The position numbers were made by a program, and so were the translations under genes. Source: Sipunculus nudus (taxonomy: Eukaryota > Annelida > Sipuncula > Golfingiida > Sipunculidae). From it: 64,000 nucleotides of DNA. Location: contig CM049314.1 of assembly GCA_026874595.1 (NCBI GenBank), forward strand, positions 73,920,300 through 73,984,299, given 5' to 3'. The notes under the pieces were generated by a model. That model did not search any database, was not told where the DNA came from, and was given only the letters and a program-made list of their open reading frames with translations. Position 1 is the first letter of the stretch; the number at the start of each line of letters is the position of its first letter. Of the stretch, positions 10,502-23,302 are shown piece after piece.

Positions 10502-12931
10502 TTTTTAGCGAATCTTTAGTTAATGCGATAATTTGGCGGCGTCCATTGTCCGTTGTCTGTATGTTATTCAAAACTAGCAAAAAATAAGCCATCTGGAAAT
10601 CTTTATTGGATTTTGCTTATGTTTATGCTCTCTGCAATTTCTTTGATTTAATAGAGAAAAAGCTATAAAACCTTTAAAAAACTTCTCCTCTGAAACGGTC
10701 CAGCCACATTGTTCAATATTTCACAGAAATATTCTCTTATTCTGTCTCTCTCAAGTTTGTATGAATTGTTCCAGTTCGGTGATTTTTTGGCAGAGTTACA
10801 GGAAGTTGAACTTAGTTATCTGTAAAAAAAAGCAAAATTTCAATCTCCGAAATGGCTGGAGCTATCATAACAAATTTTATGCAAATGTTGGTCACATGAG
10901 TCATATCTGAAATTGAGGTATTGTTGGCGCCACCTGCATCGGCCTGATTTGTACAGGGGTCATCAGTGCCTGTATCATATTGATTCATACTGAATTTAGT
11001 CATCTGCCATAACAGCCCATTTTAGCTCAGTGGCTACAAAGATCTTCTTCTCAAAACCACTGGGCCAATTTCTTAAGTCTCACACATTGATTATCCTCAT
11101 ATGTTGATAATTAAAGTTTGTTCAAATGGTTTTTGTCCAGTGCTTTTCGGCTGAATTACGGGAAGCTGAACTTAGCTAGTTTGCTGTATCTTCCTATATA
11201 AGTGATAAACCTGCAAAACGTTATCGACTGACGCCACAGATGCCAATGTGTTTAATATTTTACAAGAATATACCCCACTATAATTGTATCCGCCAAAATG
11301 AAGTTTTGTACAAATGTAGCCCTTGGATAGCTTTATAACATACACAAAAAATGGTGGTGCCACCTGCAACCATGTTTGCACAGTGTCCATCTGTTCATCT
11401 GCCTTGGGCTAAAATCACTCGTATCTCGGCAGTGGTTTGACATATCTGCCTAAAATTTTGCAGTTTTATACATCCTGGACAGCTTTCTTGATTTTATGAC
11501 AGGTTGCGCCACCTACATTCTAGTTTACGCCACAGACATCCAAGCTCATATCTCGGGAACTGTTTGACCGATTAGGCCAATATTTTGCATGTGTATAAGT
11601 CTCACATAGCTCTTTATCATACACAAAACTGGAGAGGCCACCTGCAACCATTTTGGCACAACGTCCGTCTGTTTCTCATCCTTGGGCTAAAATCCCTCAT
11701 ATCTCTGTAGTGGTTTGACTTTTCTGCCTAAACTTTTGCATATGTATACAACTTGGACAGCTTTCTGGATTTGTGGTAGGTGGCGCAACCTATATACACA
11801 TTTCAACTGCAGACATTCATGCTAATATGCAACACACCTCACTCACTCTATTTCCCCTTGCCACTCAATCCATGCCTCACTTCACCTGTTTCACTCTGAT
11901 TTTGGCGGATACATGTAGTCGCTTGTCGACTACCCATATTCTAGTTCTTATAATAATTGTCTTTAATGGTTCCACATGAATGATTTTTGGCTGAATTATG
12001 GAGATTGAATTGAGTCATTTTACCATATATGTTAGCTGTGTGAAGCAGTTTATATACATCTAGCCTGACACCACTTTAACAGCATCTATAACATCATGCC
12101 ATTAGATTTCAGGCTGAATAGCTTGGCAGACTGCCAACTATTTCAGGCCAAAGGTTAGTCTGAATCTATATATAGCTTTGGCAGACTGGCAACTGTATCA
12201 GATCAGGCAACAGGTCAAGAGTTCACTCAGTGCAGCCAGAAATAGGTCAAGGGTTCACTCAGTGCAGTAGCTGCATCCTATTTATAGCTTTGAAAAACTG
12301 CCTACTGTATCAGTTTTGGAATCAAAGGTTAGCCTGGACCTATATATAGCTTTTGCAAACTGGCAACTCTGTCAGATTATGCAACAGGTCAAGAGTTCAC
12401 TCAGTGCAGCCAGGTACAAGTCAAAAGTTCACTCAGGCTAGCCAGTCAAGAGTTCATTCAATTCATTAGCTTGAGCCAGCAATTTCTCACAGTTTACCGA
12501 GGGCTACTGCCTTACTCACCTAAGCCTGGTCAGCCCAGTGCATCAAACTCAAGAGAAGTTTGATGTATTGGCCTGATATTTTGACCTGTCTATGCCCCTT
12601 TGACGGCTTTCTCGTTCACATGAAAGGTGTCACCACCTTCATTAACTTTGCACAGTGTATGCTTCTGCTTATTTCTACAGAGAAATTTGATATATCAGCC
12701 TGAAATTGGACAAATTTATAAAAAAGGTAAAGCTTTGTCGTATACAAGACTGGTGACTGTTTATTTCTCAGGAGGGGACATCGGCCTGAAATTGGGCATA
12801 TGTATACATCTCTGATACCTTTGTCGTATACAAGACACGTAGGCCTACTTGAAAATTAATGGCCCAGCACTGAAGCATCATACCTGGTATATAAACCGTT
12901 GCACAAATTCGGATTAGGCCAGTAGGCCTTG
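10502..12931 (+). mobile_element. H4 Helentron-like element, copy 1, containing an H1 copy
   Basis: The 5' end TTTTTAGCGAATC is a diverged H4 start. The 3' end is AAATTCGGATT, AGGCC-agt-AGGCCT and CTTG at 12928-12931. Its interior is collinear with the second H4 copy (20581-23193) except for the H1 insertion at 11287-11944. It includes a diverged repeated segment 'caagagttcactcagtgcag' at about 12210-12450. Confidence 0.65.
11287..11944 (+). mobile_element. H1 Helentron-like element, complete short copy (658 bp)
   Basis: This copy shows the H1 architecture best. It has 5' TATCCGCCAAAA (11287-11298), its exact inverse TTTTGGCGGATA (11900-11911), a 7-bp hairpin GTAGTCG-cttgt-CGACTAC (11915-11933), then CTAG at 11941-11944. 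Inside are two monomers carrying GCCACCTGCAACC. Flanking H4 sequence rejoins across it. Confidence 0.75.
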
Positions 12932-13425
12932 TTGAATTTTATTTTGTTAATATTTTTTGTCTATATTTGAGTTCTCAAATAAAGCAGTTTGGCTGTTAAT
13001 AGGGAACAAACCGTAACCGTTTGGCCAAGAATCTTCTCCCTGTACATCCTTGGAGGTCTTGGGCAAATATCCTTGTGAAATTGAAATTAGGTCAGAGTGA
13101 CCTTTATCCAGCAAGGTATGTGAAAGATCATGATTTGAGCACCATATGGGACAGATATGCATGAAAATTCTTTGAAACCTGAATTATATGTCACTGTGCC
13201 CTATATTCTGCAAGCTGTGTGAAAAAATTATTTTACACAATTTTAGTCATATGGGCATAATTTGTAGCAACTGGATTGTAGATTAGGGTCACTGTAACCT
13301 ATTTTAAGGTTTATTGGCAAAATAGATGAATTTCTGCACTCTCGGAATCCATTTTCCCATTGTTCAAGGTTCCCTGAATTCAGCTGAGCATCATTGCCAG
13401 TATGTCACTAATTCTATCACAATGT
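12932..13425 (+). mobile_element. H3 repeat, right part with diverged 3' end
   Basis: It continues the H3 copy from 10501 and ends in CAGCTGAGC (13385-13393) followed by a degenerate hairpin region and 'gtcac'. Confidence 0.55.
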
Positions 13426-13749
13426 GTCATTCAGAAAGGTAAAATGTAATTAAAGAATGAAATCTGTATGTAATTCTCAACCTGAATATTTACGTCATTC
13501 ATATTGATCCTAATATAGAGTCAACAATTTTGTTGTTGTTCTATTACCATTATTAAAATTTCAATAAAAATAATATGGAAAATATATGGCATTAGGTAGC
13601 AGTCTGATAGGGGAACCGTTTGTTTTTGTCCGTATAAATGATTTTTGCAGTTTCATAACCTTTGGGTCTTACTTATTAATATTAGAGGGTGTCCCCCTGA
13701 CATGTTTGGGCATTCCCATGAAACCCTGTTTATTTGAACTTCTTATTTT

Positions 13750-14492
13750 GTTCTCTTGTACAGCTTGATCTTATTCTTTTCTTGTACAGCTTGATCTTAT
13801 TCTTTTCTTGTACAGCTTGGTCTTATTCTTCTCTTGTACAGCTTGGTCTTATTCTTCTCCTGTACAGCTTGATCTGATTCTTCTCTTGTACAGCTTGATC
13901 TTATTCTTCTCTTGTACAGCTTGATCTGATTCTTCTCTTGTACAGCTTGATCTTATTCTTCTCTTGTAAAGCTTGATCTGATTCTTCTCTTGTACAGCTT
14001 GATCTTATTCTTCTCTTGTACAGCTTGATCTGATTCTTCTCTTGTACAGCTTGATCTTATTCTTCTATTGTAAAGCTTGATCTGATTCTACTCTTGTACA
14101 GCTTGATCTTATTCTTCTCTTGTACAGCTTGATCTGATTCTTCTCTTGTACAGCTTGATCTGATTCTTCTCTTGTACAGCTTGATCTGATTCTTTTTTGT
14201 ACAGCTTGATCTGATTCTTTTCTTGTAAAGCTTGATCTGATTCTTCTCTTGTACAGCTTGATCTGATTCTTCTCTTGTACAGCTTGATCTAATTTTTCTC
14301 TTGTACAGCTTGATCTGATTCTTCTCTTGTACAGCTTGATCTGATTCTTCTCTTGTACAGCTTGATCTGATTCTTCTCTTGTACAGCTTGATCTGATTCT
14401 TCTCTTGTACAGCTTGATCTGATTCTTCTCTTGTACAGCTTGATCTGATTCTTCTCTTGTACAGCTGGATCTGATTCTTCTCTTGTACAGCT
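13750..14492 (+). repeat. 26-bp minisatellite, about 28 copies, unit resembles a 3' splice site
   Basis: The unit (cttgatctgat, then ttcttctcttgtacag) repeats exactly every 26 bp. Two variants, 'gatcttat' and 'gatctgat', alternate between about 13860 and 14130, giving a 52-bp higher-order period; the 3' half is nearly uniform 'gatctgat'. Every unit contains a pyrimidine tract followed by ACAG. The array ends 69 bp before the acceptor of the last discoidin exon. Confidence 0.95.
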
Positions 14493-14508
14493 TAATTGAT
14501 GTTATTTT

Positions 14509-14545
14509 TCGCAGCTCAGTGTCATAACCCAGGGGTCTCTAAACT
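14509..14545 (+). mobile_element. Possible H3 3' end relic
   Basis: CAGCTCAGTGTCATAACCC followed by AGGGGTC resembles the H3 terminus (inverted repeat plus hairpin) with several substitutions. It sits between the minisatellite and the last exon. Confidence 0.4.
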
Positions 14546-14561
14546 CTCTTTTTACTTACAG

Positions 14562-14683
14562 CAACAGTTTTAACATCTAGCTACAACAGAACAGTCGAAG
14601 CATCTGATGGAGATTATGTGGACAACCGAAGAATTTATGATAGCAACCTAGCCTTCTCATTTTTCAACCTAACTAACGGATAG
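14562..14683 (+). CDS. Discoidin gene, terminal coding exon with stop
   Basis: A 122-bp exon with acceptor cttacag ending at 14561. Joined in phase 1 to the exon ending at 10208, it continues the discoidin protein for 40 residues: ATVLTSSYNRTVEAS, then DGDYVDNRR, then FFNLTNG and TAG at 14681-14683. The domain ends at the upstream cysteine, so this is a C-terminal tail of no recognised family. It has two N-x-T sequons (NRT, NLT), which fits a secreted protein. A donor-like ATG|gtaaga lies about 10 nt past the stop. The exon call rests on phase agreement, the acceptor and an open frame to a stop. Confidence 0.6.
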
Positions 14684-14732
14684 TGCATAATGGTAAGAAT
14701 GGATGGATATTTCTTGACGTTTCACATTGTGT

Positions 14733-15797
14733 AAAAGAATGAAAGTCATCTGGTTTTAGCGATCACTCATTTTCTGGCGTGCGCCTGTCTGTCTCTGTGT
14801 CTGTATGTCCGTCTGTCTCTATGTCTGTTAACCAGGCAAAAATTGTAACCGCTGGATCTAGAATCTTCTATAACTTGACATCCAGGGAGGTCCATGAAAA
14901 TCTCCTTGGAATCTTGAAATTAGGTCTCTTTTACCCTTTTTTCCTGTGAGATATGTGACTTTAAAGTACCCCCAAGCTTAATTAAAAATTCGACACAAAG
15001 CTCAAGTATCTTAATAACTAATGCATTGATCACCATACATTTTTGCATGCTTATTGATCATTGAGTGTTTCATCATTTCCTGCAGACTGGTGGCGCCACA
15101 TGGATTTTCCTAATTGTACGAATATTTGTCTCTATTTTTGAGACCATCAAATAAGCAGTTGTCTGTTAACCAGGCATAAATTGTAACCACTGCAGTTAGA
15201 TTGTTCTCACTTTACATCCATGGAGATCCATGAAAATTCTCCTCGGAAACCTGTAATTAGGTGTCTGTTGCCTATAACCTTGGAGCTATTGCCCCATTCC
15301 TAATTCCAGGTTTCCATGGAGACTTTTCATGGACCTCTCTGGATGTAAAGTTAGAAGATTTCAGGTCCAGTGGTTATGATTTGTGCCCTGTTAACATACC
15401 ACCGCATCTGTAAAGGTCTCAAAAATAGAGGAAGAAATTGTAAAAAATAAAAAAAAAATACAGAACCTGCCACCAGTCTGCAGAAACTGATGAAACACTC
15501 CATGATCAATATCCATGCAAATAATCATGGTGATCAATGCTCAGATCCTTGAGCTTTTGTATCAAATTTTTCATTATTCTGGGGGGTACTTTGGAGCCCC
15601 ATAGCTTGAAGAATATGGGTAATAAAGACCTAATTCCAGGTTTCCAAGGAGATTTTTCATGAACCTCTCTGGATGTAAAGATGATTCTAGGTCCAGTGGT
15701 TACGGTTTGTGCCCTGTGAACGGACAGATGGCTGGACGGACGGCGGACAAAGAGTGGTCGCTAAAGCTCAGATGACTTACAGTCAGCTGAGCTAATA
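14733..15797. repeat. Head-to-head inverted pair of H3 copies
   Basis: 14733-15296 reads as H3 in + orientation (TCATCTGG..., 'gttaaccaggcaaaaattg'). From about 15297 the sequence flips: 15297-15797 is H3 in - orientation, ending with the reverse complement of the H3 start (GTCAGCTGAGCTAATAAAA). The arms are imperfect, about 0.5 kb each, with almost no spacer. Confidence 0.7.
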
Positions 15798-15873
15798 AAA
15801 CTCTAACAGTTGTCAGACTACATTTTTAGCTCAGCTGACTATAAGTCATCTGAGCTATAGTCGTGGTCCATTG

Positions 15874-15921
15874 TCCGTCGTCCGTCCGTCCGTCCGTCCG
15901 TCCGTCCGTCCGTCCGTCCGT
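15874..15921 (+). repeat. (GTCC)n microsatellite near the H3 5' end
   Basis: About eleven GTCC units. The equivalent position of other H3 copies also has short GTCC or GGCC runs, so the tract belongs to the element. Confidence 0.9.
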
Positions 15922-18777
15922 AGATGTGGCACGTTTTGAAACCGTAAGACCTAGGAATCCAAAATTCAGCATAATGTTAGATGTCCCCAAGATCTCCTAC
16001 CAAGCCGAAAACTGGGTCTTTGCGACTTTGTTCCTTTGAGAAATTAAGGAAAAACCTCAATTTTTTATTAAAATCCTATTTTCACACTTCAGGACTGCCT
16101 AATATCAAAACCACTCATCTGTGTTTCCTCATATTTACCATAAATAATCCTCTATATGGTTCCTATGTACATGCCAGAAATTGGGTCTGTATTATATAAT
16201 TTAAAAAAGTTATGGGCCCAAACATAATGCATTTTCTAAATAATTAGGAAAAAAATTTGATCACTTAACACAAAACTTGTTAAAGCTAAGCACTTTTTTT
16301 CCAGTAATATAACTTTTATTAATCAAAATTAAATTGTATACCCAAAATTTGATCAAAATCTTTTAAATTTTTTGAAATATTAGCAAAAATAAAAAATTGG
16401 TACCTTAAACTTTGCCCAACTTTGACCATGGCACGTTTTTTTCCTGTAACTGCTGTGGATTTAATTTTCAAAGCATGTTTTTGTTAGCATTTCAACTGTT
16501 AACATTTAAAATTTGAAACCAGTTGATCAAAAACTGTAGATTTAATTCAAGTTTTCAAGCACCATGTCACATATTGTTTACATCAACCTAGTGTTATGCA
16601 GTTTGCTAGAGCTCAGCTCCCCAGCTTCAGCTCTAAGTTCCTTAAATTAGGCATACAGTAAGATGTCTCCAAAATCCCCTACCATGCCAAGAATTTGGTC
16701 ACCAGAACTTAATTCCTTCGAGATATTAATGAAAAACTTCATTTTTTCATTAAAAACCCTTTGTTACACTTCAGGACTGCCTAGTATCAAAACCACTGAT
16801 CTGACTTTGATCATATATAATATACATATTTTTCTATACATTCGCTATGCACATGCCAGAAATGATGTCAGTATTGCGTTTTGTTTTAAGTTATGTGCCC
16901 AAACAAAATTGACTTTGTAAAAAGTCAGGAAAAATATTTACTCAGGTTTCATGAAAATTATTGAAGCTAGAGAATTTTTTTTAAGTATATAACTTTGTTT
17001 AATTAAGATTCAATTGTATACCCAAAATTAGATCTGTATTTTGTAAATTTTATAAGTTATTAGCATAAACATAAAATCAGTACCTGAAATTTTACCCAAC
17101 TTTGACCATGGCACATTTTTTCCCTGTGAGTACTGTTGATTTAATTTTCTCAGAATGTAAACATAAGTATTTAATGTGTTTAAATCTGAAATTTGAAACT
17201 AAAAGGTTGAAAATTAGGCTAGTTATTGAATTTTATCTTGAGGGTCTATTGTAGTCACTTGCTTTGTTCCAGATGCAGGTAGGCCACTCCAGGTCACTGG
17301 AAGTCAGCTATGCCAGGGTTCCTGATTTGTTTCAGTCACTGGGGGAGATCCCCTGCTGTGACAGGTGTACAATTGTTCTCATATCACACCCCCTCCCATT
17401 TGTATGCATGATGTGGTGTTACATGACAAGATTGAGATTTATGATGATGCAATTTAGAATTATGAATCAACGTTTATATTCAGAAATATATGTTATATTG
17501 GAAATGTATAAAAATTAAACTTAAAATAAAAAAATGAAGATCTAATACAAACATGTGTTCATTATTTTCAAGCCTCAGCAGAATTGGAGATCAGGCTTTG
17601 TTTGCCCTGAATGTTTATGCAAAAGTGTTGTTAATCCCATCTCTTCCCCCCCCCCCCCCCCCCGGGCTGTCATTGATCCTTAGCACCTCACCGTCACTTG
17701 TGCACTGGGACATTAGTTATTATTGCAAATGTGTACAATTTTTTCAATTTGAAAGATAATTGGATTAGATTAAAATTAAGATCTAATATTGAAACATATT
17801 CTTGCCCCAGGAGAATGGAACATAAAGTGATCAGCTCTTGTCTGTCCATCATCTCTCAATTATCATTAAATATATATACTAATTATGAAATTTTTCCTTT
17901 AAGCACTGTTGAAATAACTTTCATATGCTGTATGTGTATGGATTTAAGCCATTAAAGTCTGAAATTTGAAAGCAACTTATGTATTCAGATGTGTAATATT
18001 GCAGATGAAAAACTTTAAAATATTAAAATATATTATCAGCTTTGTTTGTCTAACAGTCTGTCTGTCCTTTTTTAAATATTATTTAATTGTGAATGGACTG
18101 TTTAATCCTGTAAGTATTGTTGAATTAAGTGGAAATCCTATATGTATATACACTATGTTAATACAGAGATGTTGTAACTCCCATCATTCCAGCCCTCCCC
18201 CCACCCCTCCCCCACAACCACCACTACCAGGTTCTTGCATCTGGGGACTGGAGACATCAGTTATATTTCAACTGTATACATTTTATAAAATAAAAATACA
18301 TATATTTAATAATATATATTATGTAAAATAGATCCAATTGAGCAAATGTGTAAACTACTGAACTGTCAACAAACTATCAAAAAGCCAGCCAATGATCATG
18401 GTAATAATATACATCTTATGTTCACAAACTGCTCACATGCTTCAATTTTGACATTAGAGAATGCATGGTTTGGTCACAAAATATTATTTGCAACAATTTC
18501 TCACTCATCAATACAAACCAATCATGTCAACCAGCCATGGCATATATTACCTTTTCATCTTAGACTTGATCTCCATTATTATTTTAGATTTTTACCTTCA
18601 AGTCCAACTTCGGCTGAGCACAGTGACCCATATTTATAGCACCATGTCTTGAATGTTTACATCAAGTCATTGGTTAACAGTGTTACAGGCTGTTACATAA
18701 CACCTTCACTCCTTGCCTACTGCTTCTGTGATTGTCTGGGTCAGGCTGGGTCAGGCAGTAATTACCAGAGAGCCTTT

Positions 18778-18842
18778 CTCCTCTCTCTTTCCCTTTCTCT
18801 CTTTCTAGCTCTCTTTCTCTCTCTCTCTTTCTCTCTCTCTCA
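18778..18842 (+). repeat. (CT)n microsatellite
   Basis: CT/CTTT-rich tract inside the 4.5-kb H3 copy. It accounts for a spurious serine/leucine ORF and an arginine/glutamate ORF on opposite strands. Confidence 0.9.
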
Positions 18843-20580
18843 CCCCTATGCCTCCCTTCCTCCCTCCACCCCATTATGTTGACAGGTACTATAAACCTAA
18901 TTTATTAGATATATATGTTGATGCAATTAAGAAATGTGAATCAACTGAAATATTCACATATATATGTTATACTCTAAATGTATAGTTACATTTTCAAACC
19001 TGGAAAAAAATGATGTTATAAAAAAGGGAATTTATGTAAAAATTGTTCATAATTTCCTGGCTCAGAAGAATGGGAATTAAAATTATTTGCTTTGTTTCTC
19101 TAGCTTTCTTGCCTGTTTTAAATATTTAATAATTATGAATAAACTTTTTTTTCCTGTAAGCTCTGATTAATTAAATTTCATATCCTGTACGTATATGCAA
19201 GGGTATTGTAACTTCCACCATCCCCTTCCCCCACCCTACTAAGTCCTTGCTCCTTTGCACTGTCAACAATGGTGCTATTGCTATAGCATAAAATTTAATA
19301 ATTTGAAGAAAATATATACAGAGAGACAGAGGCGTTGTAACTCCAAACGTAACCCCCCCCCCCTCCATCAAGTCCTTCCGCCTGTGGAGTGGGGATTTTA
19401 TAGCAACTGTATACATATCATAAAATGGAAAAAACAGTTTAATTAAAGTTTAAATTAAAAAAATTGGATCTCATTAAACAAATGTGTAAAATGTTGAACT
19501 GTCAACAGCCTGTCAAAAAGGTATCCAATGAAAGCGCAAGGTCAGATCTTAAAATATTATTTGCAACAATTTCTTCAATCATATCAACCAACCATAGCCT
19601 AGATTACCTCTTTCTCTCAGACTTTATCTACATTTCATAATATTTTAGATTTTAACCTTCCAGGTGTTTAAGTACTGTTGAATGCTCCCTCTCTCTCTAT
19701 CTCCTTTTCTCTCTACATCCAACCCTCCTTGCTGCCCACAGTTTCCTTCTCCGAACCCCATCCCAATGTCAGCCTCAGTAAACGAGAACAAGTTGAATCA
19801 GATATATTCATATTTTTATATATTGTATAACTGTTTGTTGCCTATGTACGTGCCAGAAATTATGTCAATATTGTGTAATATGTAGATGTGGTGGGCATCA
19901 ATATAATGTACCTTGTCAAGACCTAAGAGATATCATGTCATACAGTCACAATTCATAAATCCACTCTTCAGCATAGTTAATAATAACATTATATATGTCA
20001 AATTGAAATCTTGCAGACTTCTATACACTACTTCAACAAATAGCCTTATCATCATTCTACCACTGCTTAGTGTACTGTCATTGCATTCATATTTGCTCAA
20101 ATATATTGCTATTTTCAACAGCTCCCAAATAAATAAAAAATAAACCACTATATTTACTCCATATTAATCCATCAGTCAGGTAATTTCATACATGATTTAC
20201 TCGCATATTACATTATAATCCTTTATAATAGCCTAATAGGTCCATGATATTCATAAGGTTTGTCGACTAAATATAGTATCACAATGGTGATACATCATGA
20301 TCAGCTGAGCGCCGTGACCCATAGGTCCCTTGTTTAAGGTAACTTGCACATAAAATTTTAACTGTAATAACAAGGTAGGTAAGGTGACTTAATTCTGTCA
20401 TGGAGAGCATAATCCCAACTTTGCCCTGGTCACAAAAAGAGACTCAGTAGGGTTTCCCACCCTTTTGATATGCCCTGCAGTTGGAGGAGTCAAATATGCT
20501 GCTTCGTATCCTTCGTAGCCCAGCTAATATTCAGACAAGTATAATTTCTGTCTAATCAACCCATTACACCGATTTCTGTT

Positions 20581-23195
20581 TTTTAGCGAACCTGTGAGCT
20601 TATGCGATGGTGTGGCATTGTCCGGCGTCCGGCGTCTGTACGTTAACCCATACTATCTTGAAAACGGCAAGAATGAGCATCATGAAATCTTATGCAAAAA
20701 TTAGTCATCTAAAAAACTCAATCAGATTTTGCTTATTTTTTGGCTTACTGCATTAACTTAGATTTTAAAGGGAAAAAGCTAAAAAAGCTTAAGAAATCTT
20801 CTTCTCCGAATCTGTTCAGCCAAATTGTCCAATATTTTACAGAAATGATTCCTGGAACAATTTCTCTCAAGTTTGTTCGAATGGTTTAAGTTCGGTGATT
20901 TTTGACCAAGTTACAGGAAGTTGAACTTAGTCATCTGTCCAAAAAAGCATACTAAAATTACAATCTCAGAGCTTGAGCTGATGGCTTGAGCTATCATCAC
21001 CAAATTTTATGCCAATGTTGGTCACATGAGTCATATCTGAAATTGAGGTATTGGTGGCGCCACCTGCATCGGCCTTTTTTGTACGGGGGTCATCAGTGCC
21101 CATATCATACTGACAGCTACAAATAACTTCTTCTCTGAAACGAAATTGCCAAATTGTTTAATATCGCACAGAAATGATCCTTATAGGGTGATGCTTTCTG
21201 AAGTCTGTTCAAATGGTCTCAGTTCAGTGACTTTTGGCTAAGTTATGGGAAGCTGAATTTAGTCATATGCCATAACCGCCCATTTAAGCTAAGTCGCTAC
21301 AAAAATCTTTTTCTCAAAAACCACTGGGCCAAATTCTTAAATTTCACACATTAATTATCCTTAGATGTTGTTAATTCAAGTTTGTTCAAATGGTCTCAGT
21401 TCAGTGACTTTTGGCTGAGTTATGGGAAGCTGAATTTAGTCATATGCCATAACAGCCCATGTAAGCTAAGTGGCTACAAAAATCTTCTTCTCAAAAACCA
21501 CTTGGCCAAATTCTTAAATCTCATACATTAATTATCCTTAGATGTTGATAATTCAAGTTTGTTCAAATGGTCTCAGTTCAGTGACTTTTGGCTAAGTTAA
21601 GGGAAAGTGAATTTAGTCATATGCCATAACAGCCCATGTTAGCTAAGTGGCTACAAATATCTTCTTCTCAAAAACCACTGGGCCAAATTCTTAAATCTCA
21701 TGCATTAATTATCCTTAGAAGTTGATAATTCAAAATTGTTCAAATGGTTTTGGTTCAATGATTTTTGGCTGAGTTATGGGAAGGTGAACTTTGCCATTTT
21801 GCTGTATTTCCCCATATGAGTTATAAACCTACAAAACGTTTTTCGACTGATGATACTGAGGCCAGTGTGTTTAATATTTTGCAAGAATAATTCCCTGAAT
21901 CATTCTAATAATAATTTTCTTTTATGGTTCCAAAAAATGAATTTTGGCTGAATTATAAAGATTGAATTGAGTCATTTTATCATATATGTTAGATGTGTGA
22001 AGCAGATACATCTAGCCTAGCACCAGTTTATCAGCATCCATTACATCATGCCTCTAGACATTTAGATTTCAGAATATCTATGGAAAATATTGACAAGAAT
22101 GTTTTTTAAAAGCTTTTAAAAAATGTAGATTTATGATATTACATATCATCTGTTCACTATTCATAATTTCTCAGGAATAGCAGGAGCTACCATCTCCAAA
22201 TTTTATGCAATTATCAGTCACATATCAAATGTTGATGGATTCAGCTTATTTTTGCTATCTGCATTTACTTAGATTTTACAGGGGAAAAGCTGAAAAAAAC
22301 TTCTTCTTCTTGTAAAGAGTCCAGCCAAATTGTTCAATATTTTACAGAAATGATCCCAGAGGCGAGCCTTCTCAAGTTTGTTCAAAAGGTTTGTGTTGGA
22401 TAATTTTAGCAGAGTTACATAACAGGCCAAGATTGTGTATGTTTCTTGAATATGTTAAGAAAAAGCCATCTGTTTCAGATTTGGCAACAGATCAAGAGTT
22501 CATTCAGTGCAGCCAGATTTAGGTCAAGAGTGCAGCCAAGCACAAGGCATGTGATCACCTCATGGGCAGCATGTGATCATTTCATGGGTAGCATGTGATC
22601 ACCTCATGAGTATCATGTGATCACCTCATGTTCATTCAGTGCAGCCAGGTACAGGTCAAAAGTTCACTCAGTCTAGCCAGGTGCAGGTCAAGGGTTCACT
22701 CAGTGCAGTAGCCTGAGCCAGTAATTTGTCACAGTACACTCGGGGGCAACAGCCTTTCTCACCTAAGCCTGGTCAGCCCCGTGCATCAGACTCAAGGTAA
22801 GTTTGATGTATTGGCCTGATATTCTGACCTGTCTATGTGTCTTTAATGGCTTTTTTGATCACAAAACAGGTGTTGCCATCTACAATGACTTGGGCAAAGT
22901 GTATGTGCCTGCTTAATTCTACGGCAGAATTTGATATATCAGCCTGAAATTGGGCATATTTATACATGTCAAATAGCTTTGTCGTATACAAGACTGGTGG
23001 TGCCACCTACAATAATTTTTGTGTTGTGTCAACCCATGCCAGAATTTCAGTAGTGATGTTTGTGTATTGTTTCTTGTTCAAAATGTTTAGTACTTGCATT
23101 GTTCATATATATGAAAGGTAGTGGTTCAGCATTGAAGCGTTATACCTGGTGTATATCCATATGCACAGGTTCACATTAGGCCTGTAGGCCTTGTT
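20581..23195 (+). mobile_element. H4 Helentron-like element, copy 2 (2.6 kb)
   Basis: It has 5' TTTTAGCGAACCTGTG. The inverse CACAGGTTCAC (23164-23174, one mismatch) precedes a hairpin AGGCCT-gt-AGGCCT (23178-23191) and CTTGTT. Inside are a GGTGGCGCCACC palindrome at about 21053 and a ~177-bp tandem array (about 21190-21790). A later segment repeats 'catgtgatcacctcatg' (22545-22625). No coding sequence. Confidence 0.7.
21190..21790 (+). repeat. ~177-bp tandem array in H4
   Basis: Three to four units carry 'aagtttgttcaaatggt' near 21202, 21378, 21555 and 21731, each with 'gccataacagcccat' and 'accactgggccaaattctt'. Confidence 0.8.
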
Positions 23196-23302
23196 TGTTT
23201 CTTGTTTAATCTCTAAATGGTTGACACGTTTAATGCTGTGTCTTTTATGTAACAGCCCCGTCGGGGATTTACAGGCCCACATGTGACTATCGAATAGATA
23301 AA

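Larger units (their letters stand above)
15826..20334 (+). mobile_element. H3 Helentron-like element, 4.5-kb copy
   Basis: The start is TTTTTAGCTCAGCTGAC (15824-15839). The 3' side has ATCAGCTGAGC (20300-20310), a hairpin GTGACCC-ata-GGTCCC and CTTGTT ending at 20334. The body differs from the 1.9-kb copy: it holds ~690-bp direct repeats (starts near 15990 and 16678) and then ~560-640-bp diverged repeats with poly-C and (CT)n tracts (17560-19680). Short ORFs inside show no recognisable protein. Confidence 0.6.
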
